Shown piece by piece: positions 16,503 to 27,120 of a stretch of 64,000 bases of DNA. Position 1 is the stretch's first letter, and the number at the start of each line of letters is the position of its first letter. This DNA is from Undibacterium sp. GTDB taxonomy: Bacteria > Pseudomonadota > Gammaproteobacteria > Burkholderiales > Burkholderiaceae_D. The notes under the pieces were generated by a model. That model searched no databases, was not told the DNA's origin, and saw only the letters and a program-made list of their open reading frames with translations. The translations under genes were made by a program, and so were the position numbers. The stretch lies in the NCBI RefSeq assembly GCF_030651495.1, contig NZ_JAUSFI010000088.1, positions 1 through 64,000 on the forward strand, given 5' to 3'.

Positions 16503-17606
16503 CTAGTGGAAACGCACTAATATTCTCAAGGTCTCCCCTATTTGTGTCACTTCATGAAAAACCACTTTTTTAGCCTGATCCACCGTAGCTAATTCTGGTA
16601 AATCAAATAAACCAGCGCCATTCCCGAGCAGCTTGGGAGCCAGATAAATCAATAATTCATCCACGCATCCCTGCTCGATCAGCGCACCGTTTAATTTAGC
16701 GCCGGCTTCAACATGCAGTTCATTAATTTGTCTACGTCCAAGCTCCAGCATCAGCTCAGTCAAATTCACCTTCCCCGTACTATCCGGCAAGCAAAGGACC
16801 TCTGCCCCCGCTTGTTCAAGCAGATATTGCTTACCCACATCGGCACAGGCACAGACCACCGTCGCACCGCTTTCCTGAAGCAATCTTGCCGACGGAGAAA
16901 TTCGTAAATGACTATCCAGTACAATTTTTTTAGGTTGGCGCGGCACATCGACACCTCGTACGCTCATCTGCGGATCATCGGCCAATACCGTCCCAATACC
17001 AGTCAAAATAGCATCCGCTCGGGCACGCCAGACGTGCCCATCCTGGCGCGCTTCTGGCGCAGTAATCCATTGACTATGACCGTTAGGCAAAGCGGTTCTA
17101 CCATCCAGACTGGCCGCAACTTTCATGCGCACCCAAGGCTTACCGGTTTCCATGCGCTTAAAAAAACCGAGATTCATTTCTCTGGCTTGTTCAGCCAGCA
17201 GACCGCACTCAACGGCAATACCCGCATCGCTTAACATTGCCAAGCCACGGCCGGATACTTGTGGATTAGCGTCCTGCACGGCAGCAAGCACTCGCACTAT
17301 CCCTGCATCGATCAAGGCATTCGCACAAGGCGGTGTACTACCATAATGGCTGCATGGCTCCAGCGTGACATAGGCGGTAGCACCAGACACCTCATGTCCT
17401 TGCGCTGCGGCATCGCGCAACGCCTGTACTTCGGCATGCGCCTGCCCTACCGGTTGCGTCCATCCACGACCGATGACAATGCCATTGTTAACGATGACAC
17501 AGCCAACCTTGGGATTGGGTGAAGTAGCGATGGTGGCGCGGGAAGCAAGTTCCAGCGCCATTTGCATAAAGCTGAGATCAGATTGCCGACTCTGCATATT
17601 ATGCAT
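16503..17606 (-). CDS. ribD: Bifunctional riboflavin biosynthesis deaminase/reductase RibD
   Basis: 367 residues. The N-terminal CDA-fold deaminase and C-terminal reductase carry out two consecutive steps of riboflavin synthesis from the GTP-derived pyrimidine. The zinc site is His57-Ala-Glu59 with Cys85 and Cys94 (Pro-Cys-Ser-His-Tyr-Gly). The reductase half starts near residue 155 (Val-Arg-Met-Lys-Val-Ala-Ala-Ser-Leu-Asp-Gly-Arg). It begins two bases after the apbC stop, so it is probably translated from the same mRNA; no strong ribosome site is seen. No FMN riboswitch was recognised. Confidence 0.96.
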   Translation of the reverse strand: MHNMQSRQSDLSFMQMALELASRATIATSPNPKVGCVIVNNGIVIGRGWTQPVGQAHAEVQALRDAAAQGHEVSGATAYVTLEPCSHYGSTPPCANALIDAGIVRVLAAVQDANPQVSGRGLAMLSDAGIAVECGLLAEQAREMNLGFFKRMETGKPWVRMKVAASLDGRTALPNGHSQWITAPEARQDGHVWRARADAILTGIGTVLADDPQMSVRGVDVPRQPKKIVLDSHLRISPSARLLQESGATVVCACADVGKQYLLEQAGAEVLCLPDSTGKVNLTELMLELGRRQINELHVEAGAKLNGALIEQGCVDELLIYLAPKLLGNGAGLFDLPELATVDQAKKVVFHEVTQIGETLRILVRFH

Positions 17607-17608
17607 GC

Positions 17609-18697
17609 TTAAGTATTTTGAATAGTAATACTCGGAAATTTGCTGCTCATATCTTTAGCTTTTTCGGCTACTTTGATCGCCAACTTGCGCGCAATTTCTT
17701 TATAAATAAGCGCAATTTTACCATCGGGATCAGCGACAACAGTGGGCTTGCCGGAATCTGCCTGCTCACGTATTGCCATCGTCAGAGGCAAGCCACCAAG
17801 GAAATCCACGCCATATTCTTGACACATTTTTTGCCCGCCGCCTTCGCCGAAAATTGCTTCCGCGTGGCCACAATTTGAACAAATATGGGTGCTCATGTTT
17901 TCGATAATGCCGAGAATAGGAATGCCGACCTTCTCGAACATTTTCAAACCCTTGCGCGCATCCAGCAAAGCAATATCTTGCGGCGTGGTCACGATGACAG
18001 CACCGGTAACCGGTACTTTTTGCGACAGCGTCAGCTGTACATCACCAGTACCAGGAGGCATATCGACGATCAGGTAGTCCAGATCGCGCCAGTTGGTTTG
18101 CTCCAGCAATTGTTGTAAAGCCTGGGTCACTATCGGGCCGCGCCAGACCATAGGCTCATCAGGGTCGATCATAAAACCGATCGAAGACACTTGCAACCCG
18201 TGGTTCTCCAAGGGTTCCATGGTCTTGCCATCGACGGTTTCCGGACGCCCGGAAATACCCATCATCATTGGCTGCGACGGCCCATAAATATCGGCATCAA
18301 GTATGCCTACTGCAGCACCTTCAGCGGCCAATGCCAATGCCAGATTAACTGCAGTAGTCGATTTACCGACGCCGCCCTTACCTGATGCGACAGCAATGAT
18401 ATTTTTCACATTCGGCATCAGCTTAATGCCTCGCTGGACCGAATGTGCCACGATTTTCGACGACACATTGACACTGACATTGCCTATACCAGACAGATTA
18501 CGCAAAGCTAAAATCACACTCTTGCGTATCAAGTCAAACTGGCTCTTGGCAGGATAGCCCAATTCAACATCCAGCGTCACATCGACACCATCAAGTTTGA
18601 TATTTTTGGCTGATTTAGATGAAATCAGATCTTTGTTAGTATTTGGGTCTATGACCAGGGATAAAGCGGCCTTAATATCTTCTACTGTAACAGTCAT
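17609..18697 (-). CDS. apbC: Iron-sulfur cluster carrier protein ApbC/Mrp
   Basis: 362 residues from ATG 18697, where GGAG lies six bases upstream; an in-frame ATG at 18709 adds four residues. ParA/Mrp-type ATPase that binds and transfers [4Fe-4S] clusters. An N-terminal DUF59-like domain (residues 1-85) is followed by the deviant Walker A Gly-Lys-Gly-Gly-Val-Gly-Lys-Ser-Thr at 106-114. The cluster-binding pair is Cys273-x2-Cys276. Upstream of ribD in the same direction. Confidence 0.95.
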   Translation of the reverse strand: MTVTVEDIKAALSLVIDPNTNKDLISSKSAKNIKLDGVDVTLDVELGYPAKSQFDLIRKSVILALRNLSGIGNVSVNVSSKIVAHSVQRGIKLMPNVKNIIAVASGKGGVGKSTTAVNLALALAAEGAAVGILDADIYGPSQPMMMGISGRPETVDGKTMEPLENHGLQVSSIGFMIDPDEPMVWRGPIVTQALQQLLEQTNWRDLDYLIVDMPPGTGDVQLTLSQKVPVTGAVIVTTPQDIALLDARKGLKMFEKVGIPILGIIENMSTHICSNCGHAEAIFGEGGGQKMCQEYGVDFLGGLPLTMAIREQADSGKPTVVADPDGKIALIYKEIARKLAIKVAEKAKDMSSKFPSITIQNT

Positions 18698-18902
18698 GCA
18701 ATTCTCCATTGAACTGCCGCCAGTCTAGCGCAAAATAGTAAAAATAGTCGCATAGCCTTGCGAAGTGTAGGCGTTTTACGCTATCCAAGCCTAACATTCC
18801 GATCATTTTATGCCAACATTGGCTAATAATGAGTAGCAATAAAAATACATCCGCTTACATCACAGTTAATTTAGAAGTGCTAAATTACACTGCCATAAAT
18901 TA

Positions 18903-18934
18903 AAGCCCCACCTCTTCAATAGCAGGTAGGGCTT
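18903..18934 (-). terminator. Likely terminator after dnaJ
   Basis: An 11-bp stem (AAGCCCTACCT/AGGTGGGGCTT on the minus strand, one G-U pair) is followed by TTTAATTT. It lies 47 bases after the dnaJ stop. The T tract is weak. The rest of 18710-18980 holds nothing recognisable. Confidence 0.55.
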
Positions 18935-18980
18935 GTGCAGTACGGGCATGAAACAAAATTCAAATTACATCTGAATACTG

Positions 18981-20102
18981 CTACTCGAAGAAAGTCTTGA
19001 CCTTATCCATCCAACTCTTACTTTGCGGATTATGTTTGGAACCACCTTCCACCGTCAATTGCTCAAAGCTACGTAATAGATCTTTTTGCTTTTCAGTTAA
19101 CTTAACAGGTGTTTCAATAACGACATGACAGAACAGGTCACCAGCATAACCTGAGCGCACCCCTTTAACGCCTTTGCTGCGCAAGCGGAAAGTTTTACCT
19201 GACTGAGTTCCCTCCGGAATTGTGAATGATGCTTTACCGCTCAATGTCGGTACCTCAATATCTCCACCCAACGCCGCTTTGACAAAAGAAATAGGAATTT
19301 CACAATGCAGATCGTCGCCTTCACGTTGAAACACCGTATGTTGTTTGATATGGATTTCTACATACAAATCACCTGGAGGTCCCCCATTCACACCTGGTTC
19401 ACCATTGCCTGATGAGCGTATACGCATGCCATCATCAATACCGGCTGGAATTTTAACTTCCAGTGTCTTATTGCGCTTGATACGTCCCGCACCAGCACAA
19501 GTAGTGCAAGGTTCAGGAATCATCTTACCTGTCCCATGACATTTCGGACACGCCTGCTGAATGCTAAACAAACCTTGCTGCATGCGTACCTGACCATGCC
19601 CACCGCAGGTAGTACAAGTAACCGGCGAAGTACCCGGTTTCGCCCCAGAGCCATGACAGGTATCACAGGAATCCCAACTCGGCACACGGATCGTCGTATC
19701 AAAACCGTTGGCCGCCTGCTCCAGGGAAATTTCGAGGTTGTAGCGTAAATCCGCACCACGATACACTTGCGGACCAGCACTCCGACCACGCCCCCCCCCA
19801 AAAATATCGCCGAATATATCGCCAAAAGCATCAGCAAATCCTGCTCCACCGCCACCACCACCACCGCCCATATTCGGGTCTACACCTGCATGACCATAAC
19901 GGTCATAAGCATCGCGTTTTTGCGGGTCGGAAAGCATCTCGTAAGCTTCTTTGACCTCTTTAAATTTATCTTCAGAGGTTTTGCTATCGGGATTACGATC
20001 CGGATGGTATTTCATCGCCAACTTGCGATAAGATTTTTTAATTTCTTCTTCTGAGGCATTCTTGGCTACACCCAGAATCTCGTAAAAATCACGCTTCGCC
20101 AT
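18981..20102 (-). CDS. dnaJ: Chaperone protein DnaJ
   Basis: 373 residues, full length. Co-chaperone that delivers substrates to DnaK and stimulates its ATPase. J domain with His-Pro-Asp at 33-35, Gly/Phe-rich linker at about 79-110 including a run of Gly, and four CxxCxGxG zinc repeats starting at Cys146, Cys163, Cys185 and Cys199. C-terminal substrate-binding domains follow. Last gene of grpE-dnaK-dnaJ; a terminator-like hairpin lies between dnaK and this gene. Confidence 0.98.
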   Translation of the reverse strand: MAKRDFYEILGVAKNASEEEIKKSYRKLAMKYHPDRNPDSKTSEDKFKEVKEAYEMLSDPQKRDAYDRYGHAGVDPNMGGGGGGGGAGFADAFGDIFGDIFGGGRGRSAGPQVYRGADLRYNLEISLEQAANGFDTTIRVPSWDSCDTCHGSGAKPGTSPVTCTTCGGHGQVRMQQGLFSIQQACPKCHGTGKMIPEPCTTCAGAGRIKRNKTLEVKIPAGIDDGMRIRSSGNGEPGVNGGPPGDLYVEIHIKQHTVFQREGDDLHCEIPISFVKAALGGDIEVPTLSGKASFTIPEGTQSGKTFRLRSKGVKGVRSGYAGDLFCHVVIETPVKLTEKQKDLLRSFEQLTVEGGSKHNPQSKSWMDKVKTFFE

Positions 20103-20134
20103 CTCGATTACACCTTGTTATCATCTGCACAAAT

Positions 20135-20185
20135 TAAACAAAAACGCCGAGCAGAGCGTCGTATACACGATCACACTGCCCGGCG
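20135..20185 (-). terminator. Terminator-like hairpin between dnaK and dnaJ
   Basis: On the minus strand CGCCGGGCAG pairs with CTGCTCGGCG around an inner ATCGT/ACGA hairpin, and TTTTTGTTT follows directly. The whole lies in the 113-base gap between the two genes. It is shaped like an intrinsic terminator and may act as a partial terminator that keeps DnaJ below DnaK, or as an mRNA stabiliser. Function is inferred. Confidence 0.6.
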
Positions 20186-20215
20186 AGTCATAGCGGAGGA
20201 AATCCGCCGGACAAA

Positions 20216-22156
20216 TCATTTACCGTCTTTAACCTCTTTAAAATCGGCATCAACGACATCATCATCTTTACTATTTGCTTCTGCCGCACCAGTGCCAGCG
20301 GCACCTGCTGCGCCAGTCGCAGCTTGCTGAGCCTGCATGTCAGCATAAACTTTCTCGCCCAATTTTTGCGACGCAGTAGACAATGCTGCCAATTTAGTAT
20401 CGATTTCAACCTTGTCGCCAGACTTTAGAACATCTTCCAATTCCTTAATTGCGACTTCGATTTTTTCTTTCTCACCAGCATCGAGCTTATCACCATGTTC
20501 AGTTAATGCTTTTTTGGTGGAATGTACCAATGCATCGCCCTGGTTACGGGATTCAGCCAGCTCTTTGACTTTTTTATCTTCATCCGCATTGAGCTCTGCA
20601 TCTTTCACCATTTTTTGAATTTCTTCTTCGGTCAAGCCAGAGTTTGCCTTGATGGTGATTTTGTTTTCTTTACCAGTTGCCTTGTCTTTGGCGCCCACAT
20701 GCAAAATACCATTCGCATCAATATCGAAAGTCACTTCAATTTGCGGGGTTCCACGTGCTGACGGTGGAATCCCTTCTAAGTTAAACTCACCCAAGCCTTT
20801 ATTACCGGAAGCGATTTCACGCTCACCTTGATAAACTTTAATAGTCACGGCTGGCTGATTATCATCTGCTGTCGAAAACACTTGGCTAAACTTGGTCGGA
20901 ACGGTAGTATTTTTCTGTATCATCTTGGTCATCACGCCGCCCAGAGTCTCAATACCGAGTGACAATGGCGTTACGTCCAGTAGCAACAGATCTTTACGAT
21001 CGCCAGACAAAACAGAACCCTGAATCGCAGCACCAACAGCAACCGCTTCATCCGGATTGACGTCTTTACGTGGTTCTTTACCAAAGAATTCTTTGACCAG
21101 TTCCTGTACCTTAGGCATGCGAGTCATACCGCCGACCAGGATGATGTCATCAATATCCGAAACTTTAACACCGGCATCTTTAATCGCTGTGCGGCATGGC
21201 TCGATAGTCTTCTTGATCAACTCTTCTACCAATGCTTCCAATTTGGCACGCGTGATTTTCAAATTCAAATGCACAGGTGCACCATTGGCCATAGCAATGT
21301 AAGGCTCATTGATTTCTGTTTGCTGCGCGCTGGACAATTCGATTTTTGCCCGTTCAGCAGAAGCTTTAATCCGTTGTAAAGCAATCGGGTCTTTAGACAA
21401 ATCCAGACCGTTAATCTTCTTGAATTCATCAATGATAAAATCAATAATACGTTGATCAAAATCTTCACCGCCAAGGAAAGTGTCGCCATTGGTGGATAAG
21501 ACTTCAAACTGCATTTCGCCATCAACGTCTGCGATTTCAATAATCGATACGTCGAAGGTACCGCCGCCTAAATCATACACAGCAATCTTACGATCGCCTT
21601 TTTCTCTCTTGTCCAGACCGAAAGCAAGCGCAGCCGCAGTCGGTTCGTTAATGATGCGTTTAACATCCAAACCAGCAATACGACCCGCATCTTTAGTAGC
21701 CTGACGCTGTGCATCATTAAAATAGGCAGGTACGGTAATAACCGCCTCTGTCACTTCTTCACCGAGATAATCTTCGGCTGTTTTTTTCATTTTACGTAAA
21801 ACTTCTGCTGAAATTTGTGGTGGAGCCAAACGCTTATCACGCACACTAACCCAAGCATCGCCATTGTCTGCTTTAGAAATACTGAAAGGCATCATGCCTA
21901 TGTCTTTTTGTACTTCTTTTTCATCAAACTTGCGACCGATCAAACGCTTGACAGCATACAAAGTGTTCTTAGGATTGGTGACAGCCTGGCGCTTTGCAGA
22001 AGCACCGACCAGAATCTCGCCGTCTTCTTGATACGCAATGATAGACGGAGTTGTGCGGGCGCCCTCTGCGTTCTCAATCACTTTAGGCTGGCCGTTTTCC
22101 ATAATGGCCACACAAGAATTGGTTGTGCCTAAATCGATACCGATCATTTTTCCCAT
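20216..22156 (-). CDS. dnaK: Molecular chaperone DnaK (Hsp70)
   Basis: 646 residues, typical length. ATP-dependent chaperone with the N-terminal nucleotide-binding domain (Gly-Ile-Asp-Leu-Gly-Thr-Thr-Asn-Ser at 5-13), the linker Asp-Leu-Leu-Leu-Leu-Asp-Val-Thr-Pro near 390, the peptide-binding domain and a helical lid that ends in an Ala/Gly-rich and acidic tail. Middle gene of the heat-shock operon; 125 bases after grpE. Confidence 0.98.
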   Translation of the reverse strand: MGKMIGIDLGTTNSCVAIMENGQPKVIENAEGARTTPSIIAYQEDGEILVGASAKRQAVTNPKNTLYAVKRLIGRKFDEKEVQKDIGMMPFSISKADNGDAWVSVRDKRLAPPQISAEVLRKMKKTAEDYLGEEVTEAVITVPAYFNDAQRQATKDAGRIAGLDVKRIINEPTAAALAFGLDKREKGDRKIAVYDLGGGTFDVSIIEIADVDGEMQFEVLSTNGDTFLGGEDFDQRIIDFIIDEFKKINGLDLSKDPIALQRIKASAERAKIELSSAQQTEINEPYIAMANGAPVHLNLKITRAKLEALVEELIKKTIEPCRTAIKDAGVKVSDIDDIILVGGMTRMPKVQELVKEFFGKEPRKDVNPDEAVAVGAAIQGSVLSGDRKDLLLLDVTPLSLGIETLGGVMTKMIQKNTTVPTKFSQVFSTADDNQPAVTIKVYQGEREIASGNKGLGEFNLEGIPPSARGTPQIEVTFDIDANGILHVGAKDKATGKENKITIKANSGLTEEEIQKMVKDAELNADEDKKVKELAESRNQGDALVHSTKKALTEHGDKLDAGEKEKIEVAIKELEDVLKSGDKVEIDTKLAALSTASQKLGEKVYADMQAQQAATGAAGAAGTGAAEANSKDDDVVDADFKEVKDGK

Positions 22157-22281
22157 GATATTTTCCTCTATATTTAAATTTTATTTTTTGAAGTTTTGGC
22201 GAGCTCAATTGGCTCGTTTGTTTCTAATGTTAGGCAAAAAAAGCCATTTTCAAGCTTCTTTCATCTGTTTTATTGTTTTTC

Positions 22282-22824
22282 TTACTTTGCTTGAGCGACA
22301 GTCACCAACGCAGGACGTAACAGACGGTCGGCAATCGTATAACCTTTTTGTAATACTGTGACGATCGTATTCGCGTCTTGTTCAGCTGGCACCATTGAAA
22401 TAGCTTGATGTTTCATAGGGTCAAGTTTTTCACCCTGAGAAGGATTGATTTCCACCAAACGATTTTTTTCAAAAGCAGAATTAAGTTGCTTTAGTGTCAT
22501 TTCAACACCTTCCTTAATCGACTCCAGCGATGGCGTTTCAATTTTTAGTGCCATTTCCAAACTATCTTTGACAGGAACCATCGCCTCAGCAAAACTCTCA
22601 ATAGCAAATTTGTGCGCCTTAGAAATATCCTCCTGAGCACGACGGCGAATATTTTCACCATCCGCTTTGGCGCGCATAAAGGCATCCTGCAACTCCAATA
22701 CCTTAGCCTCCAACTGCGCCAAAGCATCTACTGGAACATCAGAAGTATCAGTTACCTGTTCTGCCTCGCCAACAATAGCTTCGACTGAATTAGTTTTATC
22801 CATTGGGTTTTCTTGCTCTTGCAT
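22282..22824 (-). CDS. grpE: Nucleotide exchange factor GrpE
   Basis: 180 residues from ATG 22824, which has GGAG seven bases upstream; the preceding in-frame TTG is unlikely. Releases ADP from DnaK. Acidic N-terminus, long coiled-coil helix (about residues 35-85) and the conserved [14 protein letters not shown] segment near 135 followed by the beta domain. First gene of the heat-shock operon, directly behind the sigma-32 promoter. Confidence 0.97.
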   Translation of the reverse strand: MQEQENPMDKTNSVEAIVGEAEQVTDTSDVPVDALAQLEAKVLELQDAFMRAKADGENIRRRAQEDISKAHKFAIESFAEAMVPVKDSLEMALKIETPSLESIKEGVEMTLKQLNSAFEKNRLVEINPSQGEKLDPMKHQAISMVPAEQDANTIVTVLQKGYTIADRLLRPALVTVAQAK

Positions 22825-22860
22825 CAACGATCTCCGAAATTAATGACATATTAGATAGAG

Positions 22861-22888
22861 AAATGGGGTGTACCCATGTCATTTCAAG
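22861..22888 (-). promoter_or_regulatory. Sigma-32 heat-shock promoter of grpE-dnaK-dnaJ
   Basis: On the minus strand CTTGAAA (22882-22888) and CCCCATTT (22861-22868) are separated by 13 bases, a full match to the RpoH consensus CTTGAAA-N(11-16)-CCCCATNT. It lies 37 bases before the grpE start. No CIRCE element was seen. Confidence 0.93.
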
Positions 22889-23320
22889 GGGTATTTACGA
22901 ACTTTTTAAAAGAGTAGATGCCTTTAATCCAATCTTCAAGTTGAAATAAACGGGCGTCAATTAAAATTGTGTATTTTTATAAATTACCTGGTTATGGAAT
23001 ATGTGAATGCCATCGTCCCCAATTAATATTCGAAAAAATACTTGGACAACAACTCTTTTCGAGCTAATGCTGTTTCTGCTGGGACATTGATTGTCGTTAC
23101 TTGAATTATTTAACTGACGCAGTCTGACAACCGGGGCACGAGCGTTAAAATTAACCAACAACAATTCACACTTTCAATCGCTACAAAGGCAATTTTCCAA
23201 ACTCCATCTATTTTTAGATTGCTTTTATATTAATATTCAGTATTCCATTCAACGATACCAACTCCTTCTCGCGTAAAATTATAATTTTTCAGCCTTAATT
23301 TTCTCAAAAAGGATGCGAGC
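22889..23320. other. Intergenic region before the polysaccharide cluster
   Basis: 432 bases between the divergent heat-shock operon and rfbB, AT-rich. TATAAT at 23280-23285 is a possible -10 for the plus-strand cluster but lacks a good -35. AAAGGA precedes the rfbB ATG. No JUMPstart or ops element and no convincing small gene was seen. Confidence 0.45.
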
Positions 23321-24415
23321 ATGATTTTTGTCACAGGCGGAGCAGGTTTTATCGGAGCCAATTTTGTATTGGACTGGCTAGCACAGAGTCAGGAAGGCGT
23401 CATCAATTATGACAAACTGACCTACGCAGGCAATCTGAATAATCTTGTCAGCCTGCAAAATGATCAACGTTACATTTTTGTACAGGGCGATATTAACGAC
23501 GGCGATAAGGTCGCCGAATTGCTCGAAAAATATAAACCACGCGCGATTGTGCATTTCGCGGCAGAAAGTCACGTCGATCGCTCTATTCATGGGCCAGCAG
23601 ATTTCGTCGCCACTAATATCAACGGTACTTTTAGCCTACTTGAGGCAACGCGTGCCTATTGGAAAAATTTACCAGAGGATGAAAAAGCAACTTTCCGTTT
23701 CCTCCACATTTCCACCGATGAAGTGTATGGCACGCTGAGCGATGAAGACCCGCCGTTCAGCGAAACTACAGCTTATGCTCCCAATAGCCCCTACTCGGCC
23801 TCGAAAGCAGCATCTGACCATTTAGTCCGTGCTTATCATCATACTTATGGGTTGCCGGTACTTACCACGAATTGCTCGAATAATTACGGACCTTACCACT
23901 TTCCTGAAAAACTCATTCCGCTCATCATTACTAATGCGCGCGCAGGTAAGGACCTGCCGGTCTATGGCGATGGTAAGCAAATACGTGACTGGTTATATGT
24001 CACTGATCACTGCGCCGCCATTCGCCGGGTACTGGAAAGTGGTCGTCTGGGCGAGACTTATAATGTCGGTGGCTGGAACGAGCAAACCAATATGAGTGTA
24101 GTGCATACCTTATGTGACTTACTGGATCAATTACAACCTAAAACCAGCGGCAGTTATCGCGATCAGATCAGACACATTACCGATAGACCCGGGCATGACC
24201 GCCGTTACGCGATTGATGCCCGTAAAATAGAAAAAGAATTAGGCTGGAAGCCCGCCGAGACCTTCGAGACCGGCTTACGAAAAACCGTCGCATGGTATCT
24301 GGCTAACGATACCTGGGTTAGCCAAGTGCAATCCGGCAATTATCTAAAATGGGTCGATTTGCAGTATCAAGGCAAAACGCAAGACCAAAAGCCAGCAACC
24401 AAGGAAGTAGCATGA
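23321..24415 (+). CDS. rfbB: dTDP-glucose 4,6-dehydratase
   Basis: 364 residues, extended short-chain dehydrogenase. Converts dTDP-glucose to dTDP-4-keto-6-deoxyglucose, the branch point for dTDP-rhamnose and for 3-amino-3,6-dideoxy sugars. NAD site Thr-Gly-Gly-Ala-Gly-Phe-Ile-Gly at 5-12, catalytic Thr-Asp-Glu at 132-134 and Tyr158-x3-Lys162. First gene of the plus-strand cluster; its stop overlaps the rfbA start (ATGA at 24412-24415). Confidence 0.97.
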   Translation: MIFVTGGAGFIGANFVLDWLAQSQEGVINYDKLTYAGNLNNLVSLQNDQRYIFVQGDINDGDKVAELLEKYKPRAIVHFAAESHVDRSIHGPADFVATNINGTFSLLEATRAYWKNLPEDEKATFRFLHISTDEVYGTLSDEDPPFSETTAYAPNSPYSASKAASDHLVRAYHHTYGLPVLTTNCSNNYGPYHFPEKLIPLIITNARAGKDLPVYGDGKQIRDWLYVTDHCAAIRRVLESGRLGETYNVGGWNEQTNMSVVHTLCDLLDQLQPKTSGSYRDQIRHITDRPGHDRRYAIDARKIEKELGWKPAETFETGLRKTVAWYLANDTWVSQVQSGNYLKWVDLQYQGKTQDQKPATKEVA

Positions 24416-25317
24416 GTATCTCAGCAACCGCACCCATCGCGCGTAAAGGTATTATTTTAGCCGGCGGTTCCGGCACACGCCTGTATCCGGTAACAAAATC
24501 TGTTTCTAAGCAACTGTTGCCGGTTTACGACAAACCAATGATCTACTACCCGCTCACAACATTGATGCTCGCAGGTATACGGGATATTTTAATTATCTCG
24601 ACGCCGCAGGACACGCCGCGCTTTGAAGAACTGTTAGGTAATGGTTCGCAATGGGGCATCAACCTGCAGTATGCAGTACAACCGACCCCTGATGGTTTGG
24701 CACAAGCGTTCATCATTGGTCGTGAATTTGTCGGCAATGCACCATCTGCGCTGATACTTGGGGATAATATTTACTACGGTACCGATTTTGAAGCCAAACT
24801 AGCAACTGCGAACCTCAATCAGCATGGTGCAACGGTCTTTGCTTACCATGTACATGATCCAGAACGCTATGGCGTGGTCGAATTTAATAACAAACGACAA
24901 GCCATTAGCATCGAAGAAAAACCACAGAATCCAAAATCCAACTATGCCGTTACTGGACTCTATTTTTATGACCAACAAGTACTCGATATTGCAGCAGAGA
25001 TCAGACCTTCACACCGTGGCGAACTGGAAATCACCGACGTCAACAATGTCTACCTAAATCAGGGACAATTGAAGGTAGAGTTGATGGGGCGCGGTATGGC
25101 ATGGCTAGATACTGGTACACATGAATCCCTGTTGGAAGCGAGTCAATTTATCGCTACCATAGAAAAGCGTCAAGGTCTGAAAGTCGCCTGCCCTGAAGAG
25201 ATAGCTTACCACCGTGGTTACATTAATGATGAGCAATTAGAACAATTGGCACAGCCGCTAAAAAAGAATGCGTACGGCCAATATTTATTGCAGCTATTGA
25301 ACAAAAAAATTTACTGA
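24412..25317 (+). CDS. rfbA: Glucose-1-phosphate thymidylyltransferase
   Basis: 301 residues from ATG 24412, which overlaps the rfbB stop; a longer frame from 24349 lies inside rfbB and is unlikely. Makes dTDP-glucose from dTTP and glucose 1-phosphate. The nucleotide-binding loop is Leu-Ala-Gly-Gly-Ser-Gly-Thr-Arg-Leu near residue 20, followed by [12 protein letters not shown], and Asp-Asn in Leu-Gly-Asp-Asn-Ile-Tyr. Second gene of rfbBACD. Confidence 0.97.
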   Translation: MSISATAPIARKGIILAGGSGTRLYPVTKSVSKQLLPVYDKPMIYYPLTTLMLAGIRDILIISTPQDTPRFEELLGNGSQWGINLQYAVQPTPDGLAQAFIIGREFVGNAPSALILGDNIYYGTDFEAKLATANLNQHGATVFAYHVHDPERYGVVEFNNKRQAISIEEKPQNPKSNYAVTGLYFYDQQVLDIAAEIRPSHRGELEITDVNNVYLNQGQLKVELMGRGMAWLDTGTHESLLEASQFIATIEKRQGLKVACPEEIAYHRGYINDEQLEQLAQPLKKNAYGQYLLQLLNKKIY

Positions 25318-25319
25318 AT

Positions 25320-25865
25320 ATGAAAGTCATTTCCACTAATCTCCCCGAAGTACTGCTATTAGAACCGAAGGTTTTCGGCGATGAAAGAGGTTTTTTTTAT
25401 GAAAGTTTCAATGCAATAAATTTTGCTGAACTGACTGGGCTAGATGTGCAATTTGTCCAAGACAACCATTCAAAATCTACCAAGAATGTATTACGCGGTA
25501 TGCACTACCAAATTCAACAAGCGCAAGGGAAATTGGTCCGGGTCACTTCAGGAGAAGTGTTTGACGTGGCGGTAGATCTACGTAAGAGCTCACCCCGCTT
25601 TGGGTTATGGACTGGCACCACCTTGTCGGCAGACAATCATAGGCAGATGTGGATACCTCCCGGTTTCGCACACGGCTTTGTGGTCACCAGCAACGCAGCC
25701 GAATTTTTATACAAGACCACGGATTACTGGGCCCCAGAATATGAACGCTGCTTGCAATGGAATGACCCTGCTGTCGGCATACAATGGCCAATATTAGATA
25801 AACCCATCATGTCAGCAAAAGATCAGCAAGGAAAACTACTGACAGATGCAGAGATATTTGCATGA
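25320..25865 (+). CDS. rfbC: dTDP-4-dehydrorhamnose 3,5-epimerase
   Basis: 181 residues, cupin fold, the usual RmlC length. Epimerises C3 and C5 of dTDP-4-keto-6-deoxyglucose. The general base His62 lies in Leu-Arg-Gly-Met-His-Tyr-Gln, and Tyr131 is the likely acid. Begins two bases after the rfbA stop and overlaps rfbD by four bases. Confidence 0.96.
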   Translation: MKVISTNLPEVLLLEPKVFGDERGFFYESFNAINFAELTGLDVQFVQDNHSKSTKNVLRGMHYQIQQAQGKLVRVTSGEVFDVAVDLRKSSPRFGLWTGTTLSADNHRQMWIPPGFAHGFVVTSNAAEFLYKTTDYWAPEYERCLQWNDPAVGIQWPILDKPIMSAKDQQGKLLTDAEIFA

Positions 25866-26797
25866 GAATTTTGCTTTCAGGCAGTACAGGACAGGTTGGT
25901 CATGCAATGCTCAGCGCGTTGCAAGGTTTAGGTGAAATTATCATCCTGCCACGTGACCAGATGGACTTGAGTAATCCAGATCTTCTGCGATCCAGCATCC
26001 GTGAGATACAGCCCAATTTGATCATCAATCCTGCCGCCTACACAGCCGTCGACAAGGCGGAAAGTGAGTCCGAGTTGGCGCACATGATCAACGCCGTTGC
26101 ACCAGGCATCATGGCGGAAGAAGCAAGCAAACTCGGCGCAGCCCTAATCCATTATTCGACTGATTATGTGTTTGATGGCAGTAAATGCGATGCAAATGGC
26201 GACTTAATTCCATATACCGAACAAGATACGCCTTGCCCAATCAACGTCTATGGAAGAACCAAGCTGGAAGGCGAACAAGCCGTTCGTTCCAGCGGCTGCA
26301 ACCATTTAATTTTCCGTACCAGTTGGGTATATTCCACGTTTGGAAAAAATTTCTTATTAACCATGTTGCGTCTGGCAAATGAACGAGACGAACTCAAAGT
26401 CGTTAACGACCAATGGGGTGCCCCAAGTTCGGCAGAATGGATTGCCAAAACAACGGCGGATATTATCATACAGCTACAGAATTCAAAGTCAGCTCAGGAC
26501 TGGTGGCGACATAATAGCGGTCTTTACAATTTAACTCCCGCTGGAGTTACCAGTTGGTGTGGTTTTACTGAAGTTATTATGCATCAGGCAGATACATTTG
26601 GTTTACTGAAAAAAATTATGCCAAACGTAATCGGTATTTCTACAAAAGAGTATCAAGTACAAGCAACCCGTCCTATGAACTCTCTATTATCAACAAGTTT
26701 ATTATCCGATCGTTTTGGTATTCAAATACCAACCTGGCAGAAACCTGTGTTAGATTGCTTAAATGCAATTTCAAAGCAGCAGCAATCTGGAAGTTAA
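25862..26797 (+). CDS. rfbD: dTDP-4-dehydrorhamnose reductase
   Basis: 311 residues. Reduces the 4-keto group to give dTDP-L-rhamnose with NAD(P)H. Nucleotide site Gly-Ser-Thr-Gly-Gln-Val-Gly at 6-12; Tyr and Lys in Tyr-Gly-Arg-Thr-Lys. The 3' third of the gene is more AT-rich than the 5' part, a change that continues into the next gene. Confidence 0.96.
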   Translation: MRILLSGSTGQVGHAMLSALQGLGEIIILPRDQMDLSNPDLLRSSIREIQPNLIINPAAYTAVDKAESESELAHMINAVAPGIMAEEASKLGAALIHYSTDYVFDGSKCDANGDLIPYTEQDTPCPINVYGRTKLEGEQAVRSSGCNHLIFRTSWVYSTFGKNFLLTMLRLANERDELKVVNDQWGAPSSAEWIAKTTADIIIQLQNSKSAQDWWRHNSGLYNLTPAGVTSWCGFTEVIMHQADTFGLLKKIMPNVIGISTKEYQVQATRPMNSLLSTSLLSDRFGIQIPTWQKPVLDCLNAISKQQQSGS

Positions 26798-26802
26798 ATT
26801 AA

Positions 26803-27120
26803 TTGAAACCGAAAATTATTCCTTTACCTATGGCGAGCGATCCGCGCGGCAGCCTTGGTGCAACTGAAACACAACAAGACCTTCCGTTTGAACATAATCG
26901 TTTGTACCAGATATTTGGCACTAAAGAGGACGTGGAACGTGGTTTTCACGCACATAAAAATTTGCAGAAAATCGTCGTTGTCGCGCAAAAATATTACACA
27001 AAAACAATGAAATATTTTATAGAAAACTGCGTATTACTGATATTTTCCGATAAGTGTTACACCAAGAGTGACTACATATACAACTATAATGAATTTTTAA
27101 ATGAGTTCAAACAACCATGA
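26803..27120 (+). pseudogene. FdtA/QdtA-like dTDP-keto-sugar 3,4-isomerase, internally deleted
   Basis: 105 residues from a TTG start with GGAAG nine bases upstream. The first 60 residues match the start of FdtA-type cupins (Asp-Pro-Arg-Gly-Ser-Leu, then Glu-Arg-Gly-Phe-His-Ala-His-Lys) and the end matches their C-terminus (Cys-Val-Leu-Leu-Ile, Tyr-Thr-Lys-Ser-Asp-Tyr-Ile). About 33-35 residues that normally form the middle beta strands, including the Leu-Tyr-Ile-Pro-Pro-Met-Val-Trp region, are missing, and the join is in frame within an A-rich stretch. Family members are usually about 135-140 residues. The product is probably inactive, so I call it a pseudogene. The frame remains open and coupled to the next gene by ATGA. 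Confidence 0.65.

Noticed and set aside
22961..23164. 67-codon minus-strand frame upstream of grpE
   Set aside because: Composition and sequence show no coding character; sits in the intergenic region between divergent operons.
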